Shown: positions 26,673-35,951, counted from the stretch's first letter. The stretch: 64,000 nucleotides of DNA from Psychrobacter sp. Pi2-1 (GCF_904846645.1 NZ_CAJHBO010000016.1:1-64000), one strand, 5' to 3'. A program made the numbers and translations. The notes: generated by a model from the sequence alone, not told the origin.

Positions 26673-28397
26673 ATGACAACAACCGCGCTAGTCGTCGATG
26701 ATGAAGTAGATTTATGTCGATTGATGCAAATTACCTTGACTAAAATGGGTATCAAAAGTGATGTGGCTTATACATTGTCGCAAGCAAGAACGTTTTGGCA
26801 AGACAACGACTACGATTTTTGTCTGACGGACTTAAAACTGCCAGATGGCTCGGGACTTGAACTGGTAAAAGAAATTAGCAATAGCTCTAATATTCCAATA
26901 GCAGTGATTACGGCTCATGGCAGCATGGATTTAGCTATTGAGGCATTAAAGCTTGGTGCCTTCGATTTTGTCAATAAACCGCTAGAACTACCACGTTTGC
27001 GCCAACTGGTAGAGAATGCCCTAAAAGTTATTCATCAAGATAACGAAGTACAGGCCGCACCGGAATGCTCTCCTGAACAAAAAATGCTAGATAGTAGATT
27101 GATTGGTAATTCTGCTGTCATGCATCCCCTCAAAAATACTATTTTAAAGCTAGCACGCTCACAGGCACCTGTGTTTTTATCGGGCGCTTCTGGCACAGGT
27201 AAAGAAGTGGTCGCCAGATTGATCCATGATTTAAGTCCACGGCGTGATGGCAGCTTTGTACCAGTGAACTGCGGTGCGATACCATCGGAGTTAATGGAGT
27301 CGGAGTTTTTTGGTCATAAAAAAGGTAGCTTTACAGGGGCTGTCGCTGATAAACAGGGATTATTCCAGCAAGCCAATGGCGGCACGTTATTTTTAGATGA
27401 AGTGGCGGACTTACCGTTAGCCATGCAAGTTAAGTTGTTACGTGCTATTCAAGAAAAAACAGTAAGGGCAATCGGTGATACAAAAGAAGTTCCAGTAGAC
27501 ATCCGCATTTTGTCTGCTACTCACAAAGACCTGAGCCAATTGGTACAAGATGGTGCATTTCGACAAGATTTGTATTATCGCATCAATGTCATTGAGCTAA
27601 AGCTTCCAACGCTTAACACACGCCGTGATGATATCCCTGTGTTAGCAGACCACTTTTTAGCGATGATTGCTGATGACTGGCAATTAGAGTCACCGCCGTC
27701 ATTGACGATGGAAGCCTGCGAACGCTTACAACGCCACGATTTTGCGGGTAATGTCCGTGAACTACGCAACTTATTGGAGCGTGCAGTTACGTTAGCTGAT
27801 ACCTCATATATAGACGTTAGTCATTTAGGTCTTCCTGACATTGAACCTGAGCTTGTAAATACACAAGAGCAAAATCATAGCTCAGCTATCGATAGCTCTG
27901 AGCCACCTGCTCGCAACGTAGAAAATCAAATAGACGTTCAATCTACAGTCCAATCAACAAAGGACGGTGAGCAAGTCATTCAATCTAGCAATATGGCGAC
28001 GCAGGTTGAGCAAAGAGTGACCAATTTACATCCCTATCGTACTAGCACCAACCACTACCCTTCAATGGTGCAGCATTCGTCAGCTAGTAATAACAGTTCG
28101 TCAACCAACGTAGCAAATACTTATGACAAAGAGTCGGTCCTTGACTCCGCCGACCAACAAGAAAGCGCTCAAGAAACTTCTAAAGACATATCAGGTTTAC
28201 AAAAATTGTTCGACGGTCAATTACCGCCTCAAGGATTAGAGCATTATTTGCAGGAACAAGAAAAGCAGCTAATTATCACGGCACTCAAACAAACTGGCTG
28301 GAACAAAACCCAAGCAGCTGAATTATTAGGAACCACCTTTCGCTCTTTACGCTACCGTATGAAAAAGCTCGAAATTTCTGAAGATGCGTTCGACTAG
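26673..28397 (+). CDS. pilR: PilR, sigma-54-dependent response regulator
   Basis: A 574-residue NtrC-type activator. It has a receiver domain with Asp53 (LTDLKLPDG), an AAA+ domain with Walker A GASGTGKE (171-178), the sigma-54 contact loop GSFTGA (218-223), LFLDEVADLP, and a C-terminal Fis-type HTH (last 50 residues, GWNKTQAAELLG). Between AAA+ and Fis lies a Ser/Gln/Asn-rich linker of about 120 residues (roughly 390-510) that is absent from the 445-residue PilR of Pseudomonas as I recall it. The target is expected to be pilA, not in this window. Confidence 0.93.
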   Translation: MTTTALVVDDEVDLCRLMQITLTKMGIKSDVAYTLSQARTFWQDNDYDFCLTDLKLPDGSGLELVKEISNSSNIPIAVITAHGSMDLAIEALKLGAFDFVNKPLELPRLRQLVENALKVIHQDNEVQAAPECSPEQKMLDSRLIGNSAVMHPLKNTILKLARSQAPVFLSGASGTGKEVVARLIHDLSPRRDGSFVPVNCGAIPSELMESEFFGHKKGSFTGAVADKQGLFQQANGGTLFLDEVADLPLAMQVKLLRAIQEKTVRAIGDTKEVPVDIRILSATHKDLSQLVQDGAFRQDLYYRINVIELKLPTLNTRRDDIPVLADHFLAMIADDWQLESPPSLTMEACERLQRHDFAGNVRELRNLLERAVTLADTSYIDVSHLGLPDIEPELVNTQEQNHSSAIDSSEPPARNVENQIDVQSTVQSTKDGEQVIQSSNMATQVEQRVTNLHPYRTSTNHYPSMVQHSSASNNSSSTNVANTYDKESVLDSADQQESAQETSKDISGLQKLFDGQLPPQGLEHYLQEQEKQLIITALKQTGWNKTQAAELLGTTFRSLRYRMKKLEISEDAFD

Positions 28398-28459
28398 TTT
28401 CTTTTGAACGTCATCTTCAAATATTTTTAAACGTTGAATGGTATGTGCGGTTAATTGAC

Positions 28460-28493
28460 TGCTACGAAAATCTATTCTTTCGTAGCATTTTTT
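28460..28493 (+). terminator. Intrinsic terminator of pilR overlapping the end of the protease gene
   Basis: Perfect 10-bp stem TGCTACGAAA/TTTCGTAGCA with an 8-nt loop and a TTTTTT tail on the plus strand. The last codons and stop of the converging S41 protease gene are encoded within the stem-loop. Confidence 0.85.
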
Positions 28494-29953
28494 CTAACAA
28501 AGCGAATACCCGAATCAAGCGCGCGCGCCTTTACTAATTCTAATGCTTGCTGTTCCCACGTGTTCTCGCTGCCTGATAAAGTCACATCAGGTTCTACGCC
28601 GATCTCGTCTATTTGTTTGCCTACTGCCGTCATATAATTGGCCACAGTCAATTTGACGGCTTGCTCATCGTTTAACGGTATGACTGATTGTACTGAGCCC
28701 TTACCATAGCTAACTTCACCGATAATAGTAGCGCGTTTTTGTGCTTGTAAACTACTGGCAAGCACCTCTGCTGCTGATGCTGAATAGCGGTTTTGTAATA
28801 CTACTAAAGGCAAAGGCTTAAGTATCGCATCACCTTGGGTCGATAGTACCCGTGATTTATTTTGACGTGCTTGCACCTGCACCACATCAGTATCATCCAT
28901 AAATAAACTGGCCACGCTCACTGCTGATGTCAGTACGCCACCTGGATTATCACGCATATCTAGTAAAATTCCTGATATCGGAGCGTTTAGGTTAATCAAA
29001 CCTTCTAGTAACTTCTCACGGCTGTTGTTTTGAAACGCCGGTAATTTGACAATGGCAATACCATCAACCAGTTTGGTTTCGATAATCTGTGGATGACTGT
29101 TATTACGCTGCAACGTCGTCGTGTGCTTACGGCGGCCAGCTTTGGAAGTAATGATATCTACCTGCGTACCGGCAATACCTGTCAAAAGCTGCTCAACGTC
29201 ATTAACCTGTCGCCCTTCGTCTAGCTTAAACTCATCAACCTGATGCAAATAATCACCAACTGCGATGCCTTTTTTGTCTGCAGGTGAATCATCGATAACC
29301 TCTGTCACGACCCAATAACCTGCCTCTGGTCGGTAATTAACCTTAATACCAATATCACCAACGTCGCCCTCAGTAAAAGCACGCAGGTTCTCATAGGCTT
29401 CTGCGTCCAAAAACTCAGCATGGCTATCAAGTTTGGTTAGCATACCGCTCATCGCATTGCTAAATAACTCTTCATCATTGACCGCATCAACGTATTGACG
29501 ACGTACTAAATCCACCACAGCCACAAATGTCTTTAGCGTCTCAGGAGAGATAGCATTTAGCGATACTTGTGCAACTTCTGCTGGAATCTCCATATCAATA
29601 TCATCAGCATCATCCGTCAGCGCGCTTTCATCTGGCACACTATCTATCGAGTCATCTGGCTCATCGGCGACATCTAACATATCAGCAATATTCGATAAAT
29701 TATCAGCGTCGTTTTCATCCGCTATCTCATCTGCATTCAAACTGATGAGCTGTAGACCATTTGTAGGATTATCATTATTTTTAGAAGCTCCCACTGCTGC
29801 TTGTGCATTTACGCTAATCGCACAACCAAGCACACCTATTAAAATTGCAGGCTGCAAAATCTTGGACGCGACTGATGCCTTCCCTACTGATTTACTTAAC
29901 CCTTTGGATAAAAAAGAACGTGCAAAAGAAATAGGCTGCATAAAAGAACTCAT
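28472..29953 (-). CDS. S41-family carboxy-terminal processing protease
   Basis: About 493 residues from the chosen start: a signal peptide or anchor ending near VNAQA, an acidic Asp/Glu-rich stretch (roughly 55-115), a PDZ domain (GDIGIKV...GVGDYLHQV region) and the S41 catalytic domain with DMRDNPGGVL, YSASAAEVLA (catalytic Ser) and GEVSYGKGSVQ (catalytic Lys). Such proteases trim periplasmic proteins and control cell-wall hydrolases. Upstream in-frame ATGs at 30031 and 30016 precede the signal and are less likely; the ATG at 29953 or 29941 is preferred. It follows gpmI on the same strand after a terminator. Confidence 0.9.
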   Translation of the reverse strand: MSSFMQPISFARSFLSKGLSKSVGKASVASKILQPAILIGVLGCAISVNAQAAVGASKNNDNPTNGLQLISLNADEIADENDADNLSNIADMLDVADEPDDSIDSVPDESALTDDADDIDMEIPAEVAQVSLNAISPETLKTFVAVVDLVRRQYVDAVNDEELFSNAMSGMLTKLDSHAEFLDAEAYENLRAFTEGDVGDIGIKVNYRPEAGYWVVTEVIDDSPADKKGIAVGDYLHQVDEFKLDEGRQVNDVEQLLTGIAGTQVDIITSKAGRRKHTTTLQRNNSHPQIIETKLVDGIAIVKLPAFQNNSREKLLEGLINLNAPISGILLDMRDNPGGVLTSAVSVASLFMDDTDVVQVQARQNKSRVLSTQGDAILKPLPLVVLQNRYSASAAEVLASSLQAQKRATIIGEVSYGKGSVQSVIPLNDEQAVKLTVANYMTAVGKQIDEIGVEPDVTLSGSENTWEQQALELVKARALDSGIRFVRKNATKE

Positions 29954-30066
29954 TTGAATAATAGAGAATACGAATTTATCGTTATATAGCGACTTATAAG
30001 ATAGCACCAAACGCATATTTCGAACTAGCATAGTATTGCAAGTAAATTAAGTAAAATGTATCACAA

Positions 30067-30102
30067 AAAAAGGAAAGGATAATAGGTTATCCTTTCCTTT
30101 TT
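30067..30102. terminator. Intrinsic terminator between gpmI and the S41 protease gene
   Basis: A 14-bp stem AAAAAGGAAAGGAT/ATCCTTTCCTTTTT with an 8-nt loop, about 75 bp after the gpmI stop on the minus strand. Confidence 0.85.
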
Positions 30103-30175
30103 GATATCTTCTGGTACAGCTGTCAAGTCAGTATAAACCACAGTCATTTAAGTACTGTGTTTTAATTCGACTGGC

Positions 30176-31834
30176 CTAGACTGCTGGAACCAATAAGCTT
30201 TCACCTGTCATTTCGGTAGGGGCATCAACATTCATCAATGATAAAATAGTCGGTGCCACATCACTAAGTTTGCCGCCACGGCGTACTTGTAGCTTTTGCT
30301 CGCCCACATAAATCAATGGCACATGCTCTGTCGTATGCTGTGTATGTACTTGACCACTTTCGTAGTCTTGCATTTGCTCACAGTTACCATGATCGGCTGT
30401 AATAAGCATGTCACCACCAGCAGCACGCACTGCTGACTCGATACGGCCCACACAGACATCCAAGGCTTCTACGGCTTGTACCGCCGCATCAAAGATACCT
30501 GTATGCCCTACCATGTCACCGTTGGCATAATTGACTACTAGCACATCATATTTGCCAGATTCAATCGCTTCTACTAACTTATCAGTGACTTCGGGTGCGC
30601 TCATTTCAGGCTTCAAATCATAAGTTGCCACATCTGGAGATGGTACCAAGATACGCGTCTCGCCTTCATACTCTTCTTCACGGCCACCGCTAAAGAAAAA
30701 CGTCACATGCGCATATTTTTCAGTTTCCGCGATACGTAGCTGTGTTTTACCTTGATCCTGCAGGTACTCTCCCAATGTGTTGGCTAAAGACGTTGGGTAA
30801 TAAGCAATGCTGGTTTTTGGATTGTCAGCTAGGACATCTGAATACTTAGTTAGCATCACAAACGCTGCCAGTTTTGGCTGTTTTTGACGCGCAAATCCAG
30901 AAAACTCATGGTCTGGCAATACAAACGCTTGGGCAAGCTCACGAGCGCGGTCAGCACGGAAATTCATAAAAATAAGTGCGTCATTATCATTGACAGTATA
31001 TGGCACTTCATCACGTCCAATTACGGTCGTTGGACTGACAAACTCATCGGTCTCACGCGCTTTATAAGCGGCTTGGACAGCGCCATCGGCCCGTGTCGAT
31101 AGACGATCAGCTTTGCCTTCAGTAATCAGCTCATAGGCTTTTTGTACTCTATCCCAACGATTGTCGCGGTCCATTGCATAGTAGCGACCGATGATACTTG
31201 CAATCTGTACGCGGCCACCTTCGTAATGAGCATTCAACTTATTGATATAATCACGCAGACGATTGATGTACTTATCAGCAGATTTAGGCGGGGTATCACG
31301 GCCATCTAAGAAACAATGAATAAAGACATTCTTGGCACCATGGACCAATGCTGAGTGACACATGCCTTCGATATGGTCTTGATGTGAGTGGACGCCGCCA
31401 TCAGAGAGCAAGCCCATAATATGGACATTACCGCCACGCTCGTTAGCCGCTTTTACGGCATTGACCAATGCTTCGTTTTTATAAAACTCACGATTGGCCA
31501 GCTCACTTGAGATACGAGTTGAGTCCTGATAAAGAACACGTCCCGCCCCTAAATTCATGTGACCAACTTCTGAGTTACCAAACTGACCATCTGGCAAACC
31601 AACATCTTCCCCTGAAGCTGAAATCAGCCCATGAGGATATTGCTGATAAATCTTGTCTAAATTTGGCATATTAGCGGCAGCGATGGCGTTATCTTTATCT
31701 TCTTCACGATGACCAAAGCCGTCCAATATCATCAAGACATGCGGTATTTTTTTATTCTGTGCACCGTCTTGGTTATTGCTAAGCTGTGTTTTATTATTAT
31801 CAATAGAGTCTGATGCTTGTTGGGTACTGGTCAT
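30176..31834 (-). CDS. gpmI: 2,3-bisphosphoglycerate-independent phosphoglycerate mutase
   Basis: A 552-residue alkaline-phosphatase-fold mutase interconverting 3- and 2-phosphoglycerate with two Mn ions. Motifs are [10 protein letters not shown], the phospho-Ser region [51 protein letters not shown] and [11 protein letters not shown] 26-residue polar N-terminal extension precedes the core. GAGGAG lies 9 bases upstream of the ATG. It complements pgk and fba elsewhere in the window. Confidence 0.97.
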   Translation of the reverse strand: MTSTQQASDSIDNNKTQLSNNQDGAQNKKIPHVLMILDGFGHREEDKDNAIAAANMPNLDKIYQQYPHGLISASGEDVGLPDGQFGNSEVGHMNLGAGRVLYQDSTRISSELANREFYKNEALVNAVKAANERGGNVHIMGLLSDGGVHSHQDHIEGMCHSALVHGAKNVFIHCFLDGRDTPPKSADKYINRLRDYINKLNAHYEGGRVQIASIIGRYYAMDRDNRWDRVQKAYELITEGKADRLSTRADGAVQAAYKARETDEFVSPTTVIGRDEVPYTVNDNDALIFMNFRADRARELAQAFVLPDHEFSGFARQKQPKLAAFVMLTKYSDVLADNPKTSIAYYPTSLANTLGEYLQDQGKTQLRIAETEKYAHVTFFFSGGREEEYEGETRILVPSPDVATYDLKPEMSAPEVTDKLVEAIESGKYDVLVVNYANGDMVGHTGIFDAAVQAVEALDVCVGRIESAVRAAGGDMLITADHGNCEQMQDYESGQVHTQHTTEHVPLIYVGEQKLQVRRGGKLSDVAPTILSLMNVDAPTEMTGESLLVPAV

Positions 31835-32049
31835 ATATTACCGCTCCTCGAGTGAATGAACGCCTATAATGCTGTGTAAGGGAATATAAAGCCCTCTATA
31901 TTAACACACATCTTGAAATAGCTGAAAAACTGAGCATTTTTCGTGAGTTTATGAATAATTTTATAGGGTTATCTTGCGATGATTTTTCTATACAATGCAA
32001 TATAAATGCGGCCAACTAACCAAGCTACGTATCAATCTGTAATTCAGAC

Positions 32050-32078
32050 TTGCAATCACTCTTTTCATTGGTTAAGAT
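32050..32078 (+). promoter_or_regulatory. Sigma-70 promoter of the 6S RNA gene
   Basis: -35 TTGCAA (32050-32055) and -10 TAAGAT (32073-32078) with a 17-bp spacer. Predicted start near 32085 coincides with the 5' end deduced from the closing stem of 6S RNA. Confidence 0.75.
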
Positions 32079-32084
32079 AAAACT

Positions 32085-32275
32085 ATTCTGAAGTGTTGGC
32101 TAGTAGATGTTTATTCCCTGAGCCGATAATGCTTTACCAGGATGTGGTACCTATTGTCTCATTGTGTATGCCTGCACCGCTTGCGGTGTATCAGGAAACC
32201 TGCAGAGATGATGACGCATCCGCCCTGAACTTCACGGTTCATGGGTCACCATCTTACAGCGGCACTTCGGTTGTT
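32085..32275 (+). ncRNA. ssrS: 6S RNA
   Basis: About 190 nt. The stretch CCCTGAGCCGATA at 32114-32126 matches the conserved part of E. coli 6S RNA, and CCTGAAC...GGTTCATGGGTCACC near 32224-32250 matches its CTTGAACC...GGTTCAAGGGTTAC part. The ends pair (CTGAAGTG 32088-32095 with CACTTCGG 32263-32270, one G-U), giving the closing stem. 6S RNA mimics an open promoter and sequesters sigma-70 RNA polymerase in stationary phase. The neighbour differs from E. coli: fxsA converges here and no ygfA/fau is adjacent. The remaining part of 31835-32084 is AT-rich with nothing else seen. Confidence 0.88.
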
Positions 32276-32325
32276 TCATTCGGTTAGTAAATATATTTCC
32301 TATAAATAGTATGCTTACGACCACT

Positions 32326-32363
32326 AAAAAGCCCCTTTCGTCATCGACGAGAGGGGCTTTTTT
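32326..32363. terminator. Bidirectional terminator between 6S RNA and fxsA
   Basis: A 16-bp stem AAAAGCCCCTTTCGTC/GACGAGAGGGGCTTTT with one wobble pair and an ATC loop, followed by T-runs on both strands. Confidence 0.9.
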
Positions 32364-32386
32364 ATGCTTATGATTTAACTGAATGG

Positions 32387-33019
32387 TTATTCGTCATTAG
32401 CAGATTTAGTAATCTTTTTTACATCTTTAGGGATGTTTTTGGCAGTACCATCAACCGTAGTATGCTGTTTAAACACATCACCAAATGGGTTTTGCTGCTG
32501 TTGACCAAACGGATTCTGGCCATTCATGCCACCTGCACCACCGAACGGGTTTTGACCGCCCATACCACCAACACCTCCAAATGGATTTTGACCGCCGCCC
32601 ATTTGACCACCCATCTGCTTGGCCATCATTTCCATCATCTTTTGCTGATTATTCATGACGTAATTATTGGCCAAGTCTTTTAGCTTTTTCTGCACAGGTG
32701 GCAATACTACCAACAGCGCCATCAAATCACTAAGCACCCCAGGAATAAGCAATAAAATACCTGCAGCTGCCATCGCGATACTCTTAATCATCGTAGTCTC
32801 TGGCGGACGCATCGCAGGGTTCATCATACCACCAGCTTTCATTTGCTGTGCCATTGGATTAAGAGCAGCCATACCTTTGCGCATCAAAGAGATACCGATA
32901 ACCGCAGCGATAATAAACCACATAAACACCCACCAGCCGCTCATAAACTGAGCAAGCAAATACCACAGTAGCATCTCGATAATAAACCAAACGATGGCTA
33001 TACCAACTATCTGACCCAT
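32387..33019 (-). CDS. fxsA: FxsA-family membrane protein with Gly-rich NPFGG repeats
   Basis: A 210-residue inner-membrane protein. The N-terminal two-thirds has the FxsA pattern: hydrophobic segments near 4-45 and 80-110, GISLMRKG and PGVLSDLMALLVVLPPVQ. FxsA overproduction relieves F-plasmid exclusion of phage T7 in E. coli; its normal role is unclear. The C-terminal tail carries four GQNPFGG/NPFG units in a Gly/Gln/Met-rich context, then a Lys-rich end. AGGA lies 10 bases before the ATG. Confidence 0.88.
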   Translation of the reverse strand: MGQIVGIAIVWFIIEMLLWYLLAQFMSGWWVFMWFIIAAVIGISLMRKGMAALNPMAQQMKAGGMMNPAMRPPETTMIKSIAMAAAGILLLIPGVLSDLMALLVVLPPVQKKLKDLANNYVMNNQQKMMEMMAKQMGGQMGGGQNPFGGVGGMGGQNPFGGAGGMNGQNPFGQQQQNPFGDVFKQHTTVDGTAKNIPKDVKKITKSANDE

Positions 33020-33155
33020 AAAGTGTCGTCCTATAAAATAAAAACCAATAAATTGAGCGCCATGAAAATTAAAATGGCTAACATATGATGTATATGGGGA
33101 TTGGTTGCTATACTATCAAACTTAAGGCTAATTTTTAAGCCATATAGTCGGTACA

Positions 33156-33237
33156 ATATAATTTGGCTACAAGGAAAGTGAGCGACAGTACTACGAATCG
33201 TAGGCTAAGCGAGTCTGACTCCGTATCCAATTTATAT
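33156..33237. repeat. Nested-palindrome element upstream of ruvC
   Basis: An 82-bp unit bounded by imperfect 15-nt inverted arms (ATATAATTTGGCTAC at 33156-33170, GTATCCAATTTATAT at 33223-33237). Inside are two perfect palindromes, CTACGAATCGTAG (33191-33203) and GAGTCTGACTC (33211-33221). It occupies the fxsA-ruvC spacer and contains a TATAAT at 33157-33162 that could act as a -10 for ruvC. No second copy is seen in this window, so its status as a dispersed repeat is unproven. Confidence 0.45.
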
Positions 33238-33278
33238 AGGATTGAATATAAAATGACAGGTAAGCAAGACGGAATATT

Positions 33279-33863
33279 ATGGCAATTATTATAGGCATTG
33301 ATCCAGGGTCACGCATGACCGGTTATGGGATAGTACAGCAGACAGGTGACAAGCTGACCTATATCGATGCAGGAACGATTCGTACAGATACCAAAGAGAT
33401 GCCTGAACGCCTCAAACGTATCTTTAATGGACTAACCCGCATCACACAGCATCATTTAAAATACGCAGACGAGCCTATCTATACGGCAATTGAGCAAGTA
33501 TTTATGGCAGAAAACCCTGATTCTGCACTTAAACTTGGGCAAGCACGAGGTGCAGCGATTGCCGCGATGGTGGCTTTAGATTTAGAAGTGTCAGAATATA
33601 CGGCTCGGCAAATCAAACAAGCCGTCTGTGGCTACGGAGCGGCGGCCAAAGAACAAGTACAAGAGATGGTCTGCCGGATATTAGCGTTAGAAGTCGTACC
33701 GCAACAAGATGCTGCCGATGGACTTGCCTGCGCCATCTGTCATGCTCATTCAAGCCATTCCATGAACAAACTGATATTGAATAGCGCCATGCGTGGCCGC
33801 GGTGCTTCCAAGAAGAAAGGCCGTTGGCGTTTGACCGAAGAAGATTTAGGTAACTTACGTTAA
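33279..33863 (+). CDS. ruvC: Crossover junction endodeoxyribonuclease RuvC
   Basis: A 194-residue RNase H-fold nuclease that cuts Holliday junctions. The catalytic acidic residues lie in [35 protein letters not shown] and [14 protein letters not shown]. The C-terminus is about 20 residues longer than E. coli RuvC and rich in basic residues. It is expressed apart from ruvAB, which are 16 kb away on the other strand. Confidence 0.96.
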   Translation: MAIIIGIDPGSRMTGYGIVQQTGDKLTYIDAGTIRTDTKEMPERLKRIFNGLTRITQHHLKYADEPIYTAIEQVFMAENPDSALKLGQARGAAIAAMVALDLEVSEYTARQIKQAVCGYGAAAKEQVQEMVCRILALEVVPQQDAADGLACAICHAHSSHSMNKLILNSAMRGRGASKKKGRWRLTEEDLGNLR

Positions 33864-33877
33864 AGATCAGCTTTAAA

Positions 33878-33909
33878 ATAGCGAGGCGTTAAGATAGCGA
33901 GGTGTTGAA
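33878..33909. repeat. Two-copy 16-bp direct repeat after ruvC
   Basis: ATAGCGAGGCGTTAAG (33878-33893) is followed at once by a copy with two changes (33894-33909), starting 15 bp after the ruvC stop. Confidence 0.6.
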
Positions 33910-33954
33910 GCAGAAAAGCGTCAAAATAGATAAACAGCAAAGTAGACACCCCAT

Positions 33955-33986
33955 AAAAAACACGCGTTACTAGACGCGTGTTTTTT
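33955..33986. terminator. Bidirectional intrinsic terminator after ruvC
   Basis: Stem AAAAAACACGCGT/ACGCGTGTTTTTT with a 6-nt loop lies between the converging ruvC and META-domain lipoprotein genes. Confidence 0.9.
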
Positions 33987-34024
33987 ATGACTATGAGCAT
34001 TTCAAATGCTCAAACTATAATGGG

Positions 34025-34975
34025 CTACTCTACAACTGCACTTTCAATGACAGCATCTAGTATATAAGCATACTTTTCATCAGCAGTATCATCTTTAGTT
34101 GGCTCATTAGTCTCTGATAATTCATCGATATTTAGCGGATAGCGTTGTAAGCGTAATACTTCTTCGTGTTTGCTGTCATGCTGATAGCCATCGATCTCAC
34201 CAACGAATACTTGCCACTGTCCTTCGTGAGTTTTAATGCCCTGATCATTGTAGGTAATAGGCTTCACTTGTAAACACTGCTCAGAGTTACCTGCTTCGCA
34301 AGGTACTGTTTCGGAGTTTACTGCCCAAAACACCGTTTCACCCTTACTGTTATATTTCGCTTGTGCAGTAAGCCTACCATTCCAAACCAGAGTTACATCA
34401 TCGTCGGTAAACTGGGTTAATACTGGATTATCGCCTTGATCAATTTTGAACTCACTACTGCCCTGCATCAAAGTGTTTAAGGTATTTTCTGCCACATCTA
34501 GCTCGCCACAAGACATCTTCGTACTCATACCCTCTTCAGTGGTTACGGTATGCCCTTTTAACTGATAGCCAGCACTAATCGTATTACAGCCTACGCTATA
34601 GCTTAACGTGTCTTGCCCTTGATACTGGTTGAATGCAAGCGTTACCTGACTGTTGATATTCGCAAATTTAGCCATAGGTTGTTCATTGGCGTCAACAGCA
34701 TTTACTAACGTCCAACGATGATGAGATAAGGTGGTCTTCAGCTTGTCTTGAGCGGTTAATTCAACAGGTTCAGATTCGTCTGATGTAGGGCTCATAATAG
34801 ATACCAGATCTTCATTTACGGTTAAGTCTGTCATTTCGCCAGCTTCAGCACCCTGCGTTGTATCATTCTCGCTAGACGCCGCTTCTTTTTGACACGCACT
34901 TAGCATCAGACTAACTGCCATCATACTGGGTAATAGCAGTAATTTTAACGTTGGCTTATTTCGGCTACCTACCAT
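34025..34975 (-). CDS. Lipoprotein with META (HslJ-like) and DUF4377 domains
   Basis: A 316-residue lipoprotein. The signal peptide ends in lipobox LSAC (residues 25-28). Residues about 85-205 form a META domain (HHRWTLVNA...SVGCNTISAGYQL...MSCG), the fold of HslJ, linked to novobiocin resistance and motility in E. coli. Residues about 215-295 look like DUF4377 (VPCEAGNSEQCLQVK...WQVFVGEIDGY). The mature N-terminus is Glu/Thr-rich. GAGG precedes the ATG. Function is not known beyond an envelope location. Confidence 0.85.
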   Translation of the reverse strand: MVGSRNKPTLKLLLLPSMMAVSLMLSACQKEAASSENDTTQGAEAGEMTDLTVNEDLVSIMSPTSDESEPVELTAQDKLKTTLSHHRWTLVNAVDANEQPMAKFANINSQVTLAFNQYQGQDTLSYSVGCNTISAGYQLKGHTVTTEEGMSTKMSCGELDVAENTLNTLMQGSSEFKIDQGDNPVLTQFTDDDVTLVWNGRLTAQAKYNSKGETVFWAVNSETVPCEAGNSEQCLQVKPITYNDQGIKTHEGQWQVFVGEIDGYQHDSKHEEVLRLQRYPLNIDELSETNEPTKDDTADEKYAYILDAVIESAVVE

Positions 34976-35184
34976 ATTACATACCTCTTAGTAAGCTTGT
35001 ACAACTTATCTCGCGTACCATCTATGTTTTAAAAACCTATTCAAAAGAAGTCATAATTTAAAAGCACTCCTCTTTAATGAATAAGTAAGAAACATAATTG
35101 ATATAACTAAGCTAGATTAACCACTATAACCTTGGCTCTATTAACCTATGTAACGAAATGTTGATTTTTATTATATTTCATAAA

Positions 35185-35215
35185 AAAACAGCTAACGATT
35201 GAGGTTAGCTGTTTT
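35185..35215 (-). terminator. Intrinsic terminator after the GST gene
   Basis: Stem AAAACAGCTAAC/GTTAGCTGTTTT with a 7-nt loop and a long T-run on the minus strand. The remainder of 34976-35288 is AT-rich with nothing else recognised. Confidence 0.85.
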
Positions 35216-35288
35216 GCTTTATAGCGATCAATTTACCAAATAGGTTAATAGATAAATTTTATGATTTAAACTATTTTTCTAGAACCTT

Positions 35289-35951
35289 TTAGTCATTCAC
35301 ACTGGCATGTTTGGCTTTAGCCATATTTTTAATACTGAAACGTTCATTCATCTTTTGATAAAAGCGAGCCAGGTTTTCGCCTTGCTCATTAGGATTAATC
35401 TTCAATACTTTACCAAAATCCAAGCTTAGATATAGCACGATATCCGCAAAACTTAATTGTTCACCTACTAGGTATTCACGACCTTCTAATATCGTCTCAA
35501 AATATGCCATGGCTTTAACAGCACGAGCAATTGATGGTGCAACGAACTCTGGCACTTGCTCAACACGTTGTGCCTTAGATGGATGACTGTGCTGAAACGC
35601 GAGCATCAAGTTATACATCACTTCAAACTCTGCAACACGGCGCATAGAGCAAACCTGCGCACGTTGTACCACATCATTACCCATGACTGAACGCTCTCCA
35701 TAAACGCGATCTAAATACTCGCAAACTGCCTGTGAGTCATTGAGCACGGTACCGTCATCTAGTGTTAAGACGGGTACGGTCTGCATTGGGTTCATTTGTG
35801 TAAAGGCTTCTGACATTTGCTCATTTGCAGCAAAATCAATATCGATCACATCGACATCATCCATATCATCGACATCGATACCTTTTGAAGCCAATAAGAT
35901 AAGCGCTTTACGTGGATTGGGCGCTGTACGGGTAATATATAGTTTTTTCAT
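35289..35951 (-). CDS. Glutathione S-transferase family protein
   Basis: A 220-residue protein with an N-terminal thioredoxin-like domain (about 1-90, with MNPMQTVPVLTLDDGTVLNDSQAVCEYLD giving the cis-Pro and the glutathione-binding DSQA) and an all-helical C-terminal domain with the N-capping SFADIVLY motif. The substrate cannot be assigned. AAGGAG precedes the ATG. It is a single-gene unit with its own terminator, beside a peroxiredoxin gene that may use glutathione. Confidence 0.88.
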   Translation of the reverse strand: MKKLYITRTAPNPRKALILLASKGIDVDDMDDVDVIDIDFAANEQMSEAFTQMNPMQTVPVLTLDDGTVLNDSQAVCEYLDRVYGERSVMGNDVVQRAQVCSMRRVAEFEVMYNLMLAFQHSHPSKAQRVEQVPEFVAPSIARAVKAMAYFETILEGREYLVGEQLSFADIVLYLSLDFGKVLKINPNEQGENLARFYQKMNERFSIKNMAKAKHASVND

